Under the pieces are notes generated by a model, which made no database searches, had not been told where the DNA came from, and saw nothing but the letters and a program-made list of their open reading frames with translations. A program made the position numbers and the translations under genes. A stretch of DNA of 64,000 nt from Anaerolineae bacterium (GTDB lineage Bacteria; Chloroflexota; Anaerolineae; 4572-78; J111), in contig JAJVIM010000003.1 in the NCBI GenBank assembly GCA_022071955.1, positions 186,001 through 250,000 on the forward strand. Reading direction: 5' to 3'. The first letter of the stretch is position 1, and every line of letters starts with the position of its first letter. This document shows, one piece after another, positions 9,218-17,502 of this stretch.

Positions 9218-11211
9218 GCAGTCGCCCCAAATTGTCCCGCCAACTTGCCACGCTGGCCGTCATCGCTGTGGCCTTTGCCCTGCGGGTTAAATTTCTGGGC
9301 CAGTTCAATTTCCACATCGACGAGTTTTACACCCTGGCCGCGGCCAAATTTGTGGCCCAAAGCGGCGTGCCGCGCTACCCCACCGGCCTGTTTTACGATC
9401 CCGGCCTGCTTTACACCTATCTGGCAGGCGGCTTATTTTGGCTGTTTGAAGTCAACGAGGCGCTGGCTCGCTGGCCGGCGGTGATTTTTGGTGTGCTGGC
9501 CGTGGCCACGCTGGCCCGGTTAGGCCGACTCGTGTTGCGCTCGCCGGGTGCGGGGTTGCTGGCCGCGCTGTGGCTGGCCCTCAGCCTTGAGTCGGTGGAG
9601 TGGGGTGGACGCGCCCGGATGATTTCGCTGGCCCAGTGGCTGGCGCTGACCGCGGTGCTGCTATTCTGGCTGGGGCTAACCCGCAATTCGAGCCGGCACC
9701 GCTGGGCTTTTGCCGCCAGCAACGGCCTGACTCTTCTCAGCCATTTTTCAACAGTGGTGTTGCTGCCGGCCTGGGGCGCGGCCGCAGCCGGGCTGTGGTG
9801 GCTCAAAGCAACGCGCCCGCGCTGGCCGCTGCTGCGCGATGGCCTGCTGGCGCTGGCCGTGGCCGGTGGTGCGCTGGCCTCCGGCGTCTTTTTTCAGCCG
9901 CCGCCCGACCAGCAATTTCAGGTTGGTGCAACCAATCTGGGTGACAAAACCGGCGCGCTCACCGAAAAGTTTCTGGATTTTCCCCCGGATTTACCGCACG
10001 CCGCCGATGCTTACCTGCCCTGGTTCATCGCCCTGCCCCACGGCCCGCTACTGGCGCTGGCCGCGCTCGGGTTGGCGGTGAGCCTGTGGCGCACCCTCAA
10101 AAAGCGCCCCCAACCGCGTGATGTCGGGGCGCTCTATCTGGCAGCAATTTTTGTCGCGGTGATGCTGGTGCTGGCGCTGGTTATTTCGCCGCACTGGCAG
10201 CGCTCGCGCTATCTGTTGATGCAGGTGCTGGGCGTCTTTTTGCTGCTGGCCGCCCACGGCTGGCGCGAGTTGCTGGCCATCGCCGCGCCGCGCCTTAAAA
10301 ATAAGTGGGGACGGCCGGCGCTGGCCGCCGTGCTGGTCATCGGCCTGACCGCGCCCTTTGTCACCGCGCTGGATAACATTCTCACCGCCGGCAGCAGCGG
10401 CTGGCTGCGCTACGATTTGGCTGCGGGATTCATCGCCGAGAATAAGGCTGGCGGCGACAAAATTATGACGATGGCTTCGCCGGCGGCGCTGCTCTATTTG
10501 AACCAAAACGATTATTATTTGGTGCAGAGTTCGCCCAAGCTGATCACCCGCCCCGATGGCCGGCCCGGCGACCGTTACAGCGGCGCGCTGTGGCTGGACA
10601 GCGCCGAAGCGTTTTCGCAGGTGCTGGCCGGGCCGGATAAAATCTGGCTGCTGGTTGAAGAGTTCTGGCTGTTCAACAGCTACGATGGCTACTTGCAGCA
10701 GCAAATTCTGTTTGAAATGGACAAGTTGTGGGGCGAGGGCGGGGTGTGGGCGCTGGCTTCGCGGCCCGGCGCGTGGCCGTTGGCCCGCCGGATGGACACG
10801 CCCTTCGCCGCCGAGTTTGCCGACGGCGCCCGGCTGTTGGGGTACAGCGCCGCGCCGCTACCGCCGGCCCCCGGCGGTCCGCTCTACCTGACGTTGTTTT
10901 GGCAGTCCGGCCAGATTCCGTTTGGGGCAAAAGTGTTTGTCCATCTGCGGGATGAGCAAAACAACACCGTGGCCCAGGCCGACCACTTTATTTACGACGG
11001 CAAAGTTCCCGGCTCGCGCTGGGACTCGCTCACCGAAAACGACACCGTTATCCGCGATGGCGCGGCGCTGGTCATTCCACCAGATTTAACGCCGGGGCGC
11101 TACCGGTTGCTGATCGGCTTTTATCACCCGGAATCGCTGGAACGGCTGCCGGTGGTTAACGACCAAAGCGGCGAAAACGGCGTCATCCTGAGCGAGTGGC
11201 AGGTACAATAA
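9214..11211 (+). CDS. GT39-like (ArnT/PMT-type) glycosyltransferase with C-terminal beta-sandwich
   Basis: 665 residues. The start overlaps the previous stop by 4 nt. Asp36-Glu37 in NFHIDEFYTLAAAKF is the expected catalytic loop, followed by FYDPGLLYTYLAGG, equivalent to the ArnT 'KPPL' loop. Hydrophobic helices fill residues about 10-390. The last about 120 residues are the beta-sandwich shared with neighbours (VFVHLRDEQNN, DLTPGRYRLLIGFYHPESLERLP). It is the last gene of the array; a 370-nt non-coding stretch follows. It probably transfers a polyprenyl-phosphate-linked sugar on the outside of the membrane, with unknown acceptor. Confidence 0.82.
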   Translation: MSSRPKLSRQLATLAVIAVAFALRVKFLGQFNFHIDEFYTLAAAKFVAQSGVPRYPTGLFYDPGLLYTYLAGGLFWLFEVNEALARWPAVIFGVLAVATLARLGRLVLRSPGAGLLAALWLALSLESVEWGGRARMISLAQWLALTAVLLFWLGLTRNSSRHRWAFAASNGLTLLSHFSTVVLLPAWGAAAAGLWWLKATRPRWPLLRDGLLALAVAGGALASGVFFQPPPDQQFQVGATNLGDKTGALTEKFLDFPPDLPHAADAYLPWFIALPHGPLLALAALGLAVSLWRTLKKRPQPRDVGALYLAAIFVAVMLVLALVISPHWQRSRYLLMQVLGVFLLLAAHGWRELLAIAAPRLKNKWGRPALAAVLVIGLTAPFVTALDNILTAGSSGWLRYDLAAGFIAENKAGGDKIMTMASPAALLYLNQNDYYLVQSSPKLITRPDGRPGDRYSGALWLDSAEAFSQVLAGPDKIWLLVEEFWLFNSYDGYLQQQILFEMDKLWGEGGVWALASRPGAWPLARRMDTPFAAEFADGARLLGYSAAPLPPAPGGPLYLTLFWQSGQIPFGAKVFVHLRDEQNNTVAQADHFIYDGKVPGSRWDSLTENDTVIRDGAALVIPPDLTPGRYRLLIGFYHPESLERLPVVNDQSGENGVILSEWQVQ

Positions 11212-11581
11212 TCAAATTGTGACAAATCGGCCCAATCCGGTACAATTCTATCCCGATAAGAGAGACTTCGGAAACTGTTTGTGTCACGGAATTTTCGCCA
11301 CCACGCATTTGGCTGTAATCGGTGTCAAGTGGCGGGTTGCGAGTAGCGTGTTTTTACCCGCCACCCGCTACTTGCAACTCGCAACCTTTTCAAGTGGCGA
11401 AAAACTAAAGACACTAACGGAAACTCATTTTGTCATTCTGAACGGAGCGAAGCGAAGTCAAGAATCCCCCAAATATTGCTGGCAGAAAATGTCATTGGGG
11501 ACTCTTCGCTCCCGTTGGTCGCTCAGAGTGACATTTGCCGGGTTTTCGACAGCTCCCGACAGTACAAGTAACGGGGGATAG
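11212..11581. other. Intergenic stretch with repeats; no gene seen
   Basis: An open frame of 120 codons can be read here, but its translation consists of repeat sequence and matches no family I know. The stretch holds a nested inverted repeat around 11330-11390 (GGTTGCGAGTAG against CTACTTGCAACTCGCAACC) and an imperfect palindrome at 11432-11532. The promoter of the downstream gene at 11582 probably lies here, but I see no convincing -35/-10 pair. Confidence 0.6.
11432..11532. repeat. Imperfect palindromic repeat, GTCATTCTGA family, copy 1
   Basis: The left arm begins GTCATTCTGAACGGAGCGAA and the right arm ends TCGCTCAGAGTGAC, with AAGAATCCCC and GGGGACTCTT facing each other inside. The same arms recur at 24385-24483 and 42259-42386. 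There is no coding potential and no transposase. Such elements could fold as long hairpins and behave like REP or MITE sequences. Confidence 0.75.
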
Positions 11582-13033
11582 ATGGCGTCCGAAGAGCCGG
11601 CCAACTTGCAAACCGAAGTGGTGATTATTGGGGCCGGGCCAACCGGCCTCACAGCGGCCTACGAATTGAGCAGGCTGGGCCGGCAGGCGGTGATTCTGGA
11701 AAAAGGCCGCCGGGTGGGCGGTATCGCCCGCACCGAGGATTACAAAGGCTACGGCGTTGACATTGGCGGCCATCGTTTTTATACCAAAGTGCCGCAGGTT
11801 GAGCAGCTCTGGCGCGAGGTGATGGGCGATGATTTTTTGCACCGCCCCCGCCTGTCGCGGATTTATTACAACAAAAAATTTTTTTACTACCCCATCCGGC
11901 TGTTTGACGCGCTGCTGAAACTTGGCCCGCTGGAAAGCGCGCGCATCGGGCTGAGTTATCTGTGGCGGCGCATCAAACCCCACCCGGTTGAGGAAAATTT
12001 TGAGCAGTGGGTTTCAAATCGGTTTGGCCAGCGGCTGTACGAGGTCTTCTTTAAAACCTACACCGAAAAAGTGTGGGGCATCCCCTGCACCGAAATCAAG
12101 GCCGAGTGGGCCGCGCAGCGCATCAAAGGGTTGTCGCTTTCGGCGGCGCTGAAAAATGCGCTGCTGCCGGCGCGCCAAAACCAGATCACCTCGCTCATTA
12201 ACAGCTTTCACTATCCCCGCCGCGGCCCCGGCATGTTGTGGGAACGCATGGGGCAGAAGGTGCAGCAGGCCGGCCACCGGCTGCTGCTGGAATCTGAGGT
12301 GGTGGCGCTGCGGGTGCGGGATGGCCGGGTGCGGCAGGTGATCAGCCGCAACTGCACCCACACCTTTGCCGTCACCGGCGAGCATTTTATCTCGAGCATG
12401 CCGCTGGGCGAGCTGGTGCTCAAAATTGAGCCGCCGCCGCCGCCGGACGTGATCGCCGCCGCCCGCCAGCTATCGTACCGCGATTTTTTAACGGTGGCCC
12501 TGATTGTGCGGCGCGATGACCTGTTCCCGGACAACTGGATTTACGTCCACAGCCCGGAAGTGCGGGTGGGGCGGATTCAAAACTTTAAAAACTGGAGCGC
12601 GGATATGGTCCCGGCGGCTCAACCGGGCACGGCCTGCATCGGCCTGGAATATTTTTGCCGCGAAGGGGACGAGCTGTGGCAAATGGACAACGCCGATCTC
12701 ATTGCGCTGGCCCGGCGCGAGCTGGCAGCTTTGGGGCTGGCCGCCGCCGGAGACGTGATCGATGGCGTGGTTTTTCGCCAGCCCAAAGCCTATCCGGTTT
12801 ACAGCGGCGAATATCAGGCCAGCCTGGAAACCATCCGCCGCTATCTGGCCTCGCTGGGCAACCTGCAAACAGCCGGGCGCAACGGCCTGCACAAATACAA
12901 CAATCAGGATCACTCAATGCTCACCGCCATGCTGGCCGTTCAAAACATTCTGGGGGCGCAGCACGATCTGTGGGCCATTAACACCGACCGCTCGTACTAC
13001 GAAGAAATTCGCATTTCCAAACAGGATCAGTAA
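11582..13033 (+). CDS. NAD(P)/FAD-dependent oxidoreductase (UDP-galactopyranose mutase/amine oxidase-like)
   Basis: 483 residues. The N-terminus has the dinucleotide-binding motif GAGPTG at 17-22 within VVIIGAGPTGLTAAYELSRLG, then EKGRRVGGIARTEDYKGYGVDIGGHRF, typical of the protoporphyrinogen-oxidase/UGM-like flavoprotein group. WGIPCTEIKAEWAAQRIKGLSL is a block conserved in the polysaccharide-associated subfamily. It ends in TAATG, overlapping the start of the GT2 gene by 1 nt, so the two are co-translated. In many genomes this flavoprotein is paired with a polyprenyl-phosphate sugar transferase. The substrate is unknown; sugar-lipid modification is an inference. Confidence 0.82.
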   Translation: MASEEPANLQTEVVIIGAGPTGLTAAYELSRLGRQAVILEKGRRVGGIARTEDYKGYGVDIGGHRFYTKVPQVEQLWREVMGDDFLHRPRLSRIYYNKKFFYYPIRLFDALLKLGPLESARIGLSYLWRRIKPHPVEENFEQWVSNRFGQRLYEVFFKTYTEKVWGIPCTEIKAEWAAQRIKGLSLSAALKNALLPARQNQITSLINSFHYPRRGPGMLWERMGQKVQQAGHRLLLESEVVALRVRDGRVRQVISRNCTHTFAVTGEHFISSMPLGELVLKIEPPPPPDVIAAARQLSYRDFLTVALIVRRDDLFPDNWIYVHSPEVRVGRIQNFKNWSADMVPAAQPGTACIGLEYFCREGDELWQMDNADLIALARRELAALGLAAAGDVIDGVVFRQPKAYPVYSGEYQASLETIRRYLASLGNLQTAGRNGLHKYNNQDHSMLTAMLAVQNILGAQHDLWAINTDRSYYEEIRISKQDQ

Positions 13034-13989
13034 TGCTTTCAATTATTATTCCGCTGCTCAACGAAGCCGGAAATCTGGAACTCCTTCACCAAAAACTAAC
13101 CGACACGCTGGCCGCTCTGGGCCGGCCCTACGAAATCATTTTTATCAACGATGGCAGCGTTGACCAGTCGCCGGAGATTTTGAAAGGCTTGTTTGAACGC
13201 GACCCGCACGTGGTTGTGATTCATTTCCGGCAGAATTTTGGCAAAACCGCCGCGCTCACCGCCGGCTTTCGCCACAGCCGCGGCGATGCCATAGTGACAA
13301 TGGACGCCGATTTACAGGACGACCCCGCCGAAATCCCGGCGATGGTGGCCAAACTTGAGACAGGTTTTGATCTGGTGGCGGCGTGGCGGCACAACCGGCA
13401 AGACCCCATTGACAAAACGTGGCCGTCGCGGGTGTTTAACTGGGGGGTGGCCACCTTCAGCGGGCTGCGTCTGCACGATTTCAACTGCGGCTTCAAAATT
13501 TACCGCCGCGCCGTCACCGAGCAAATCCGGCTGTACAGCGACTTTCACCGTTTTACGCCGGTGCTGGCTGCCGGCAAGGGCTTTAAAATTACCGAGCTCC
13601 CGGTGCAGCACCATCCCCGCCACACCGGCAAATCCAAATACGGCACCAGCCGCGCCCTCAAAGGGCTGCTGGATTTTATCACCGTGTTGTTTTTAACCAC
13701 GTTTTTGCAGCATCCGCTGCGGCTGTTTGGCTCCAGCGGCATTGCCATATTCGGCGCGGGCACGCTCATCGAGCTGTACTTGACCGGGTTGTGGCTGGCC
13801 CGCGAAGTGGGCGGCGTGGCCGGCATCCCGCCGATTGGGCCGCGCCCGCTGTTCTTGGTGGGGATTTTGGCGCTGATTTTGGGCATCCAACTGGTGTCCA
13901 TCGGCCTGTTGGGTGAAATGATCCGCTACTTCACCTTTCAGCCGGAGCAGGAATACACCATCCGCAGCGTGCTGACGCATCAAAAATAG
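13033..13989 (+). CDS. Polyprenyl-phosphate glycosyltransferase, GT2 family (DPM1/ArnC-like)
   Basis: 318 residues. The N-terminal GT-A domain begins LSIIIPLLNEAGNL, has IIFINDGSVD at about 36-44, and the metal-binding DAD at 91-93 followed by LQDDP, all characteristic of DPM1/ArnC-type enzymes that charge a polyprenyl phosphate with a sugar. Two hydrophobic helices near the C-terminus (about 225-255 and 270-300) anchor it to the membrane. It would supply the lipid-linked sugar donors needed by the GT39-like enzymes nearby. It is coupled to the upstream flavoprotein gene by a 1-nt overlap, and two strong palindromes follow its stop. Confidence 0.88.
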   Translation: MLSIIIPLLNEAGNLELLHQKLTDTLAALGRPYEIIFINDGSVDQSPEILKGLFERDPHVVVIHFRQNFGKTAALTAGFRHSRGDAIVTMDADLQDDPAEIPAMVAKLETGFDLVAAWRHNRQDPIDKTWPSRVFNWGVATFSGLRLHDFNCGFKIYRRAVTEQIRLYSDFHRFTPVLAAGKGFKITELPVQHHPRHTGKSKYGTSRALKGLLDFITVLFLTTFLQHPLRLFGSSGIAIFGAGTLIELYLTGLWLAREVGGVAGIPPIGPRPLFLVGILALILGIQLVSIGLLGEMIRYFTFQPEQEYTIRSVLTHQK

Positions 13990-13994
13990 AAGCA

Positions 13995-14015
13995 GGTCAC
14001 GCTTGCAGCGTGACC
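13995..14015. repeat. Hairpin GGTCACGC-TTGCA-GCGTGACC
   Basis: An 8-bp perfect stem with loop TTGCA lies 6 nt after the GT2 stop, between convergent genes. The hairpin at 36260-36278, read on the other strand, has the same plan with different but paired stem bases (GGTCGGGC-TTGCA-GCCCGAC), so they look like one family of mobile palindromes. It may double as a terminator, although no T-run follows. Confidence 0.7.
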
Positions 14016-14026
14016 GTCGAATTTCT

Positions 14027-14054
14027 GTAGGGGCGCTTCGCGAAGCGCCCCTAC
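14027..14054. repeat. Perfect 28-bp palindrome
   Basis: Arms of 14 bp, GTAGGGGCGCTTCG and its exact reverse complement, meet without a loop. It sits between the convergent GT2 and RtcB genes. Short GTAGGGGCG palindromes are scattered in several bacterial groups. Here it may act as a bidirectional terminator-like barrier. Confidence 0.75.
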
Positions 14055-14113
14055 CATATCGGCACTGCCAGCGGATGAAAGGGTTCGCGATTCTCCTCCG
14101 CTCCCCGGCTCAA

Positions 14114-15595
14114 TCACCGCCGCCGTTTCTTTTTATCCTTTTTGCCTTTGCCCCCGCCGCCGAATTTTTTATCGCTGGCCATCATCACCATCAGCGGCAT
14201 AAACGCCGCCACTGGCCGCACCAAATCCAACTGCTGGGCCATCACCTCGGCCGGGTTTTTGTACGCCTGCGGCGCTTCGTCCACCCCGGCCTCGGGGTTG
14301 AGCAACTCGACGCCGCGTTGGCGCAGGTAGGCGTCGCGCTGGTGGCGGGTGATCATCTGCTTGCTGGCTGTGCGCGAGCGCGGCCGGCCCGCGCCGTGGC
14401 TGGACGAGTTGAGCGACTCGGCGTTGCCCAACCCCACCACAATGTAACCGGTATCGGCCATTGTGCCGGGGATAACGCCCAGCACGCCCGCCGCCGCCGG
14501 CGTGGCCCCTTTGCGATGCACAATCAGCCGCTGGCCCAAATGCTCCTCTTCCCAGGCAAAGTTGTGGTGATTTTCCACAAACGCGGCCACCTCCAGCCCG
14601 GCCGCGGCGATGACTGTTTGGTGAATAGTTTGGTGGTTGGCTGAGGCGAATTCGCCGGCCAGTTGCATAGCCAGCCAGTATTCCTGCCCGGCGGCGGTAT
14701 TCAAATCGAGCCAGGCCAACTCCTGATATTTTTTGGGCAGTTGCGGGTGCGCGGCTTTGGCCACGGCGGTGTATTCGCGGGCAATGTTGGCCCCCACCCC
14801 CCGCGAGCCGGAATGGGTAACAAAACAGAGCCGTTGCTCGCCGGCAGCCAGCCCCAGCCGCGGCACATCTTCCAGCGCGGTCAGCGCCGCCCACTCGGCA
14901 AAGTGATTGGACGTACCCGAGGTGCCCAATTGCCGCACCGCCAGATCGTGCTGGCGGGCTAAAAATGGCACCTCCTGCCAGCGAGGGTCATCTAACACCG
15001 GGTGTACCCGCCGCTGGTGACGATCCCATTCGCCATCGCGGCTGCCAATACCAAAGCGGGTGTTGAAGGTTAGCGCCTTTTTGAAGCGGTCGCGTTGAGC
15101 CGGCAAAATATCCGGCGACTCGTGAAAAATGCTCAGCCGCAGCCGGCAGGCAATGTCCATGCCCACGCCGTAGGGAATGACGCTGTTGGCCGTGGCCAGC
15201 ACCCCACCGATAGGCAGGCCGTAACCGGGGTGGCCGTCGGGCATCAGCGCTCCGGCCCGGGAAACGGGCAGGTGGGCCGCGTTGTCCATTTGCTCCAGCG
15301 TGACCGGCTCAAAATCATCGCCCCACACCCGGTAAACAATCGGCTCGGCGCGCAGGGTTTCCGGATGGCGCGGCAGTTCCAGCGCAATCAACCGCGCCGC
15401 CAGCACGCCAAACAGCGGATCGTTTTTAAAGTCCGCCGGCGACTGCCGCACCCGGTTTAATTGCGCCAAAATTTCGCCCCGGCCCAGCGCGTCGTCCGCC
15501 GCCAGCGATTCGGCTGCTGCCAGCGCCGCGCCCATCACCGGCCCGGGCTGCCAGCCGGCATCGAGCAAATCGCGGCCGGTTAACACATTGTTCAT
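14114..15595 (-). CDS. rtcB: RtcB-family RNA ligase
   Basis: 493 residues. RtcB joins 2',3'-cyclic-phosphate (or 3'-phosphate) and 5'-OH RNA ends using GTP and Mn2+. Visible motifs are MPDGHPGYGLPIGG, the metal-site GVGMDIAC with Asp147 and Cys150, NHFAEW, VTHSGSRGVG, and SSHGAGRPRSR, whose His is the guanylylated residue of the family. About 85 N-terminal residues (GRDLLDAGWQPGPVMG...) precede the core, so this belongs to a longer subgroup than E. coli RtcB. The C-terminus is a Lys/Gly-rich tail (KKFGGGGKGKKDKKKRRR). Its start overlaps the stop of the CYTH gene (ATGA), implying coupled translation. Confidence 0.88.
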   Translation of the reverse strand: MNNVLTGRDLLDAGWQPGPVMGAALAAAESLAADDALGRGEILAQLNRVRQSPADFKNDPLFGVLAARLIALELPRHPETLRAEPIVYRVWGDDFEPVTLEQMDNAAHLPVSRAGALMPDGHPGYGLPIGGVLATANSVIPYGVGMDIACRLRLSIFHESPDILPAQRDRFKKALTFNTRFGIGSRDGEWDRHQRRVHPVLDDPRWQEVPFLARQHDLAVRQLGTSGTSNHFAEWAALTALEDVPRLGLAAGEQRLCFVTHSGSRGVGANIAREYTAVAKAAHPQLPKKYQELAWLDLNTAAGQEYWLAMQLAGEFASANHQTIHQTVIAAAGLEVAAFVENHHNFAWEEEHLGQRLIVHRKGATPAAAGVLGVIPGTMADTGYIVVGLGNAESLNSSSHGAGRPRSRTASKQMITRHQRDAYLRQRGVELLNPEAGVDEAPQAYKNPAEVMAQQLDLVRPVAAFMPLMVMMASDKKFGGGGKGKKDKKKRRR

Positions 15596-16191
15596 GGCAA
15601 TTCCTCCTCAAATGGCCACTCCCGCGTCGGGTCATCCACAAATTTGTAGCGAGCCGGGTAGGCTTGCTGGATCAAATCGATGTAATACCGCTGCTCCAGC
15701 GCCTCGGCGGATAGCCCCAGCCGGTTAAACAGCCGGGCCAGTTCGGTGCGGGCAAACGGCACTTCCGACTCTTTATCGCACAAAATTTCAATTTCGATGA
15801 AATGGCCCAGATGCTCCACCTCATTCAACTCCACCGACGCCCGCCCGATGCGGTACACCCGCGATTTTTTGCGTTTGACCACAAACGGCTCAAAGCCAAA
15901 GCGGTGAGCAAAGGCAAAGAAACCGTGGGCGTCGCTCACTTCAAATTCGGTTTCCCGGTTTACTTCGATGCCGTCCGGCTGCCTCACCTTACTTTTAAAC
16001 GTGACCACTGCCCGGCCGGCCTCGCACCGCAGCCGGTAGCGGTCGGCGGGCACCCGGCTGGCATCGCCGTTACGCCGAAAGTAGACATCCTCTTTAAATA
16101 TTTCTTTTTCAAACGTGCCCAGTTCAGCCGCCCGCGACTCAATCGCGGCCGGGTCGGCCAAACGGGCTTTCAATTCAACTTCAAAGGCCAT
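15592..16191 (-). CDS. cyaB: CYTH-domain protein (class IV adenylate cyclase/triphosphatase family)
   Basis: 199 residues from ATG 16191. A longer frame exists, but the promoter at 16220-16248 lies inside it, so the internal start is chosen. The protein begins MAFEVELKARL and so carries the ExExK signature (EVELK) that binds triphosphate in CYTH enzymes. Further conserved blocks are VYFRR, YRLRCEAG, VTFKSK, EVNRETEFEV and HFIEIE. Family members are adenylate cyclases, thiamine triphosphatases or inorganic/RNA triphosphatases; the sequence does not say which. It is the first gene of a two-gene operon with rtcB, which makes an RNA-end or nucleotide role attractive but unproven. Confidence 0.85.
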   Translation of the reverse strand: MAFEVELKARLADPAAIESRAAELGTFEKEIFKEDVYFRRNGDASRVPADRYRLRCEAGRAVVTFKSKVRQPDGIEVNRETEFEVSDAHGFFAFAHRFGFEPFVVKRKKSRVYRIGRASVELNEVEHLGHFIEIEILCDKESEVPFARTELARLFNRLGLSAEALEQRYYIDLIQQAYPARYKFVDDPTREWPFEEELP

Positions 16192-16219
16192 ATTTAGTCT
16201 CACTAGTGGGTTAAAAGGT

Positions 16220-16248
16220 AGTATAGAAATCTGACCACCGCTTGTCAA
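16220..16248 (-). promoter_or_regulatory. Sigma-70-type promoter of the CYTH-rtcB operon
   Basis: Read on the minus strand: TTGACA (16243-16248), a 17-nt spacer, and TATACT (16220-16225). The predicted start near 16213 gives a leader of about 22 nt to the ATG at 16191. This is one of the best consensus matches in the window. Confidence 0.72.
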
Positions 16249-16268
16249 TCGGTTGGCCACAGGAACAG

Positions 16269-16297
16269 TTGATTAAATTGTAAAGTTGTATTAAAAT
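16269..16297 (+). promoter_or_regulatory. Candidate promoter of the PEP-CTERM/exosortase operon
   Basis: TTGATT (16269-16274), a 17-nt spacer, and TAAAAT (16292-16297), followed by GGGAG at 16338-16342 before the ATG at 16350. It is divergent from the CYTH promoter, with about 20 nt between the two -35 boxes. Confidence 0.5.
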
Positions 16298-16349
16298 CGA
16301 GCAACTCTGAATTTTCGCCATCGGGCAGGTTAACAACGGGAGCAAACAT

Positions 16350-16649
16350 ATGACTCGCTATTCCAGCGGCGGTGTAATTATCATTTTATCACTGGTAATG
16401 TTCTCTCTCTTCTCCACCGTCAGCTTTGCCTTTACTGCGGCCGGGAAATCGGTCAACAACCCGCAGGCCACCATAGAGCCATTTGGTTTTACTCCAACCG
16501 CACCTCCCCCCGGCCCCGGCCAGGGTCAGCCTGGCAGCCGCCCTCCCTCCATCCCTGAACCGACAACCATTATTCTGACCGGTCTGGGGTTAACCGGCCT
16601 GGCCGGCTACGTTTATCGCCGCGCCCGCAACCAACGCCCGGACAATTAG
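16350..16649 (+). CDS. Small PEP-CTERM sorting-signal protein
   Basis: 99 residues. There is an N-terminal signal peptide (hydrophobic about 8-28, ending VSFAFTA), a short Pro/Gly-rich linker, and a textbook PEP-CTERM tail: IPEPTTIILTG, a hydrophobic helix, then the basic stop YRRARNQR. Known PEP-CTERM proteins are recognised and cleaved by exosortase, whose gene begins 19 nt downstream. No other domain is present, so it may be a short structural or scaffold substrate dedicated to this exosortase. The start has GGGAG at the right distance. Confidence 0.85.
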   Translation: MTRYSSGGVIIILSLVMFSLFSTVSFAFTAAGKSVNNPQATIEPFGFTPTAPPPGPGQGQPGSRPPSIPEPTTIILTGLGLTGLAGYVYRRARNQRPDN

Positions 16650-16668
16650 CCAACGGAGGCAAACTGGT

Positions 16669-17502
16669 TTGCCGGTAATCCGTCAAGAAAACTGGTTGAG
16701 ACTGGCCGCGGCCGGTTTATTTGCGGCGATGGCCTGGCCGGTTTACCGCTGGGTGTGGCAGGAATGGTGGCACAACGACTATTACAGCCACGGTCCGCTG
16801 GTTTTGCTGATTGCCGCCGGGTTAATCTGGCGATTGTGGCCTGTCTCCCCCCCAACTTCCCCTGCTGACCGCTACGGCGGCTGGCTGCTAACCGCGGCTG
16901 CCGGCCTGTACGTGTGGTTTTATCTTTCCAAAGCTTTTTATCTGGCAGCGCTCAGTTCAATTTTGGTATTGGCCGGGTTGCTCTGGCTTTTTGGCGGGCT
17001 GAACCTGCTCCGGCGATTGGCCTTCCCGCTACTGCTGCTGGCGCTGACCGTACCGCTGCCCATCGTCGAGCGGTTGACCCTGCCGCTGGCTTTGTGGACG
17101 GGCGTCTCATCCGGCGCGGTGGCTAACTGGTTTGGCGCGGGCGTGTCCATCACCGGCGTGGCGGTCACCCTGCCCAACGCCAACCTGACCATTGGCGCGC
17201 AGTGCAGCGGCATCAATTCGATGCTATCGCTGCTGACCATCACCCTGCTGGCTGCGTTTCTGTTTCAAGGCCCGCGCTGGGGCCGACTGGCGTTGGTGGC
17301 AGTGGCTGTTCCGCTGGCAGCGCTGGGCAATATGTTCCGGGTGGTCAGCCTGCTCACGGTGGCTCGCCATTACGGCATCGATGCCGCCTTTCATTTTTAT
17401 CACGATTATTCCGGCCCGATATTCTTTGTGCTGGCCCTGCTGCTGCTGGTGCCGCTCCTGCGAGTGTTTCAATGCAAAACCGTTCGCCCCGGCATATTTT
17501 AG
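16669..17502 (+). CDS. xrt: Exosortase
   Basis: 277 residues from TTG at 16669, chosen because GGAGG at 16655-16659 is correctly spaced. It is a multi-helix membrane protein with the exosortase catalytic residues: Cys179 in GAQCSGINSM, Arg224 in GNMFRVVSLL and His245 in FYHDYSG. The N-terminal YYSHGPLVLLIAA is also typical. Exosortases process PEP-CTERM proteins at the cytoplasmic membrane, and a substrate gene lies directly upstream. Its 3' end overlaps the EpsI-domain gene by 31 nt. The subfamily cannot be assigned by eye. Confidence 0.9.
   Translation: MPVIRQENWLRLAAAGLFAAMAWPVYRWVWQEWWHNDYYSHGPLVLLIAAGLIWRLWPVSPPTSPADRYGGWLLTAAAGLYVWFYLSKAFYLAALSSILVLAGLLWLFGGLNLLRRLAFPLLLLALTVPLPIVERLTLPLALWTGVSSGAVANWFGAGVSITGVAVTLPNANLTIGAQCSGINSMLSLLTITLLAAFLFQGPRWGRLALVAVAVPLAALGNMFRVVSLLTVARHYGIDAAFHFYHDYSGPIFFVLALLLLVPLLRVFQCKTVRPGIF

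Noticed and set aside
11219..11581. Possible 120-residue protein before the FAD oxidoreductase
   Set aside because: It is translated entirely from inverted repeats and a palindromic element, and it has no plausible ribosome-binding site.
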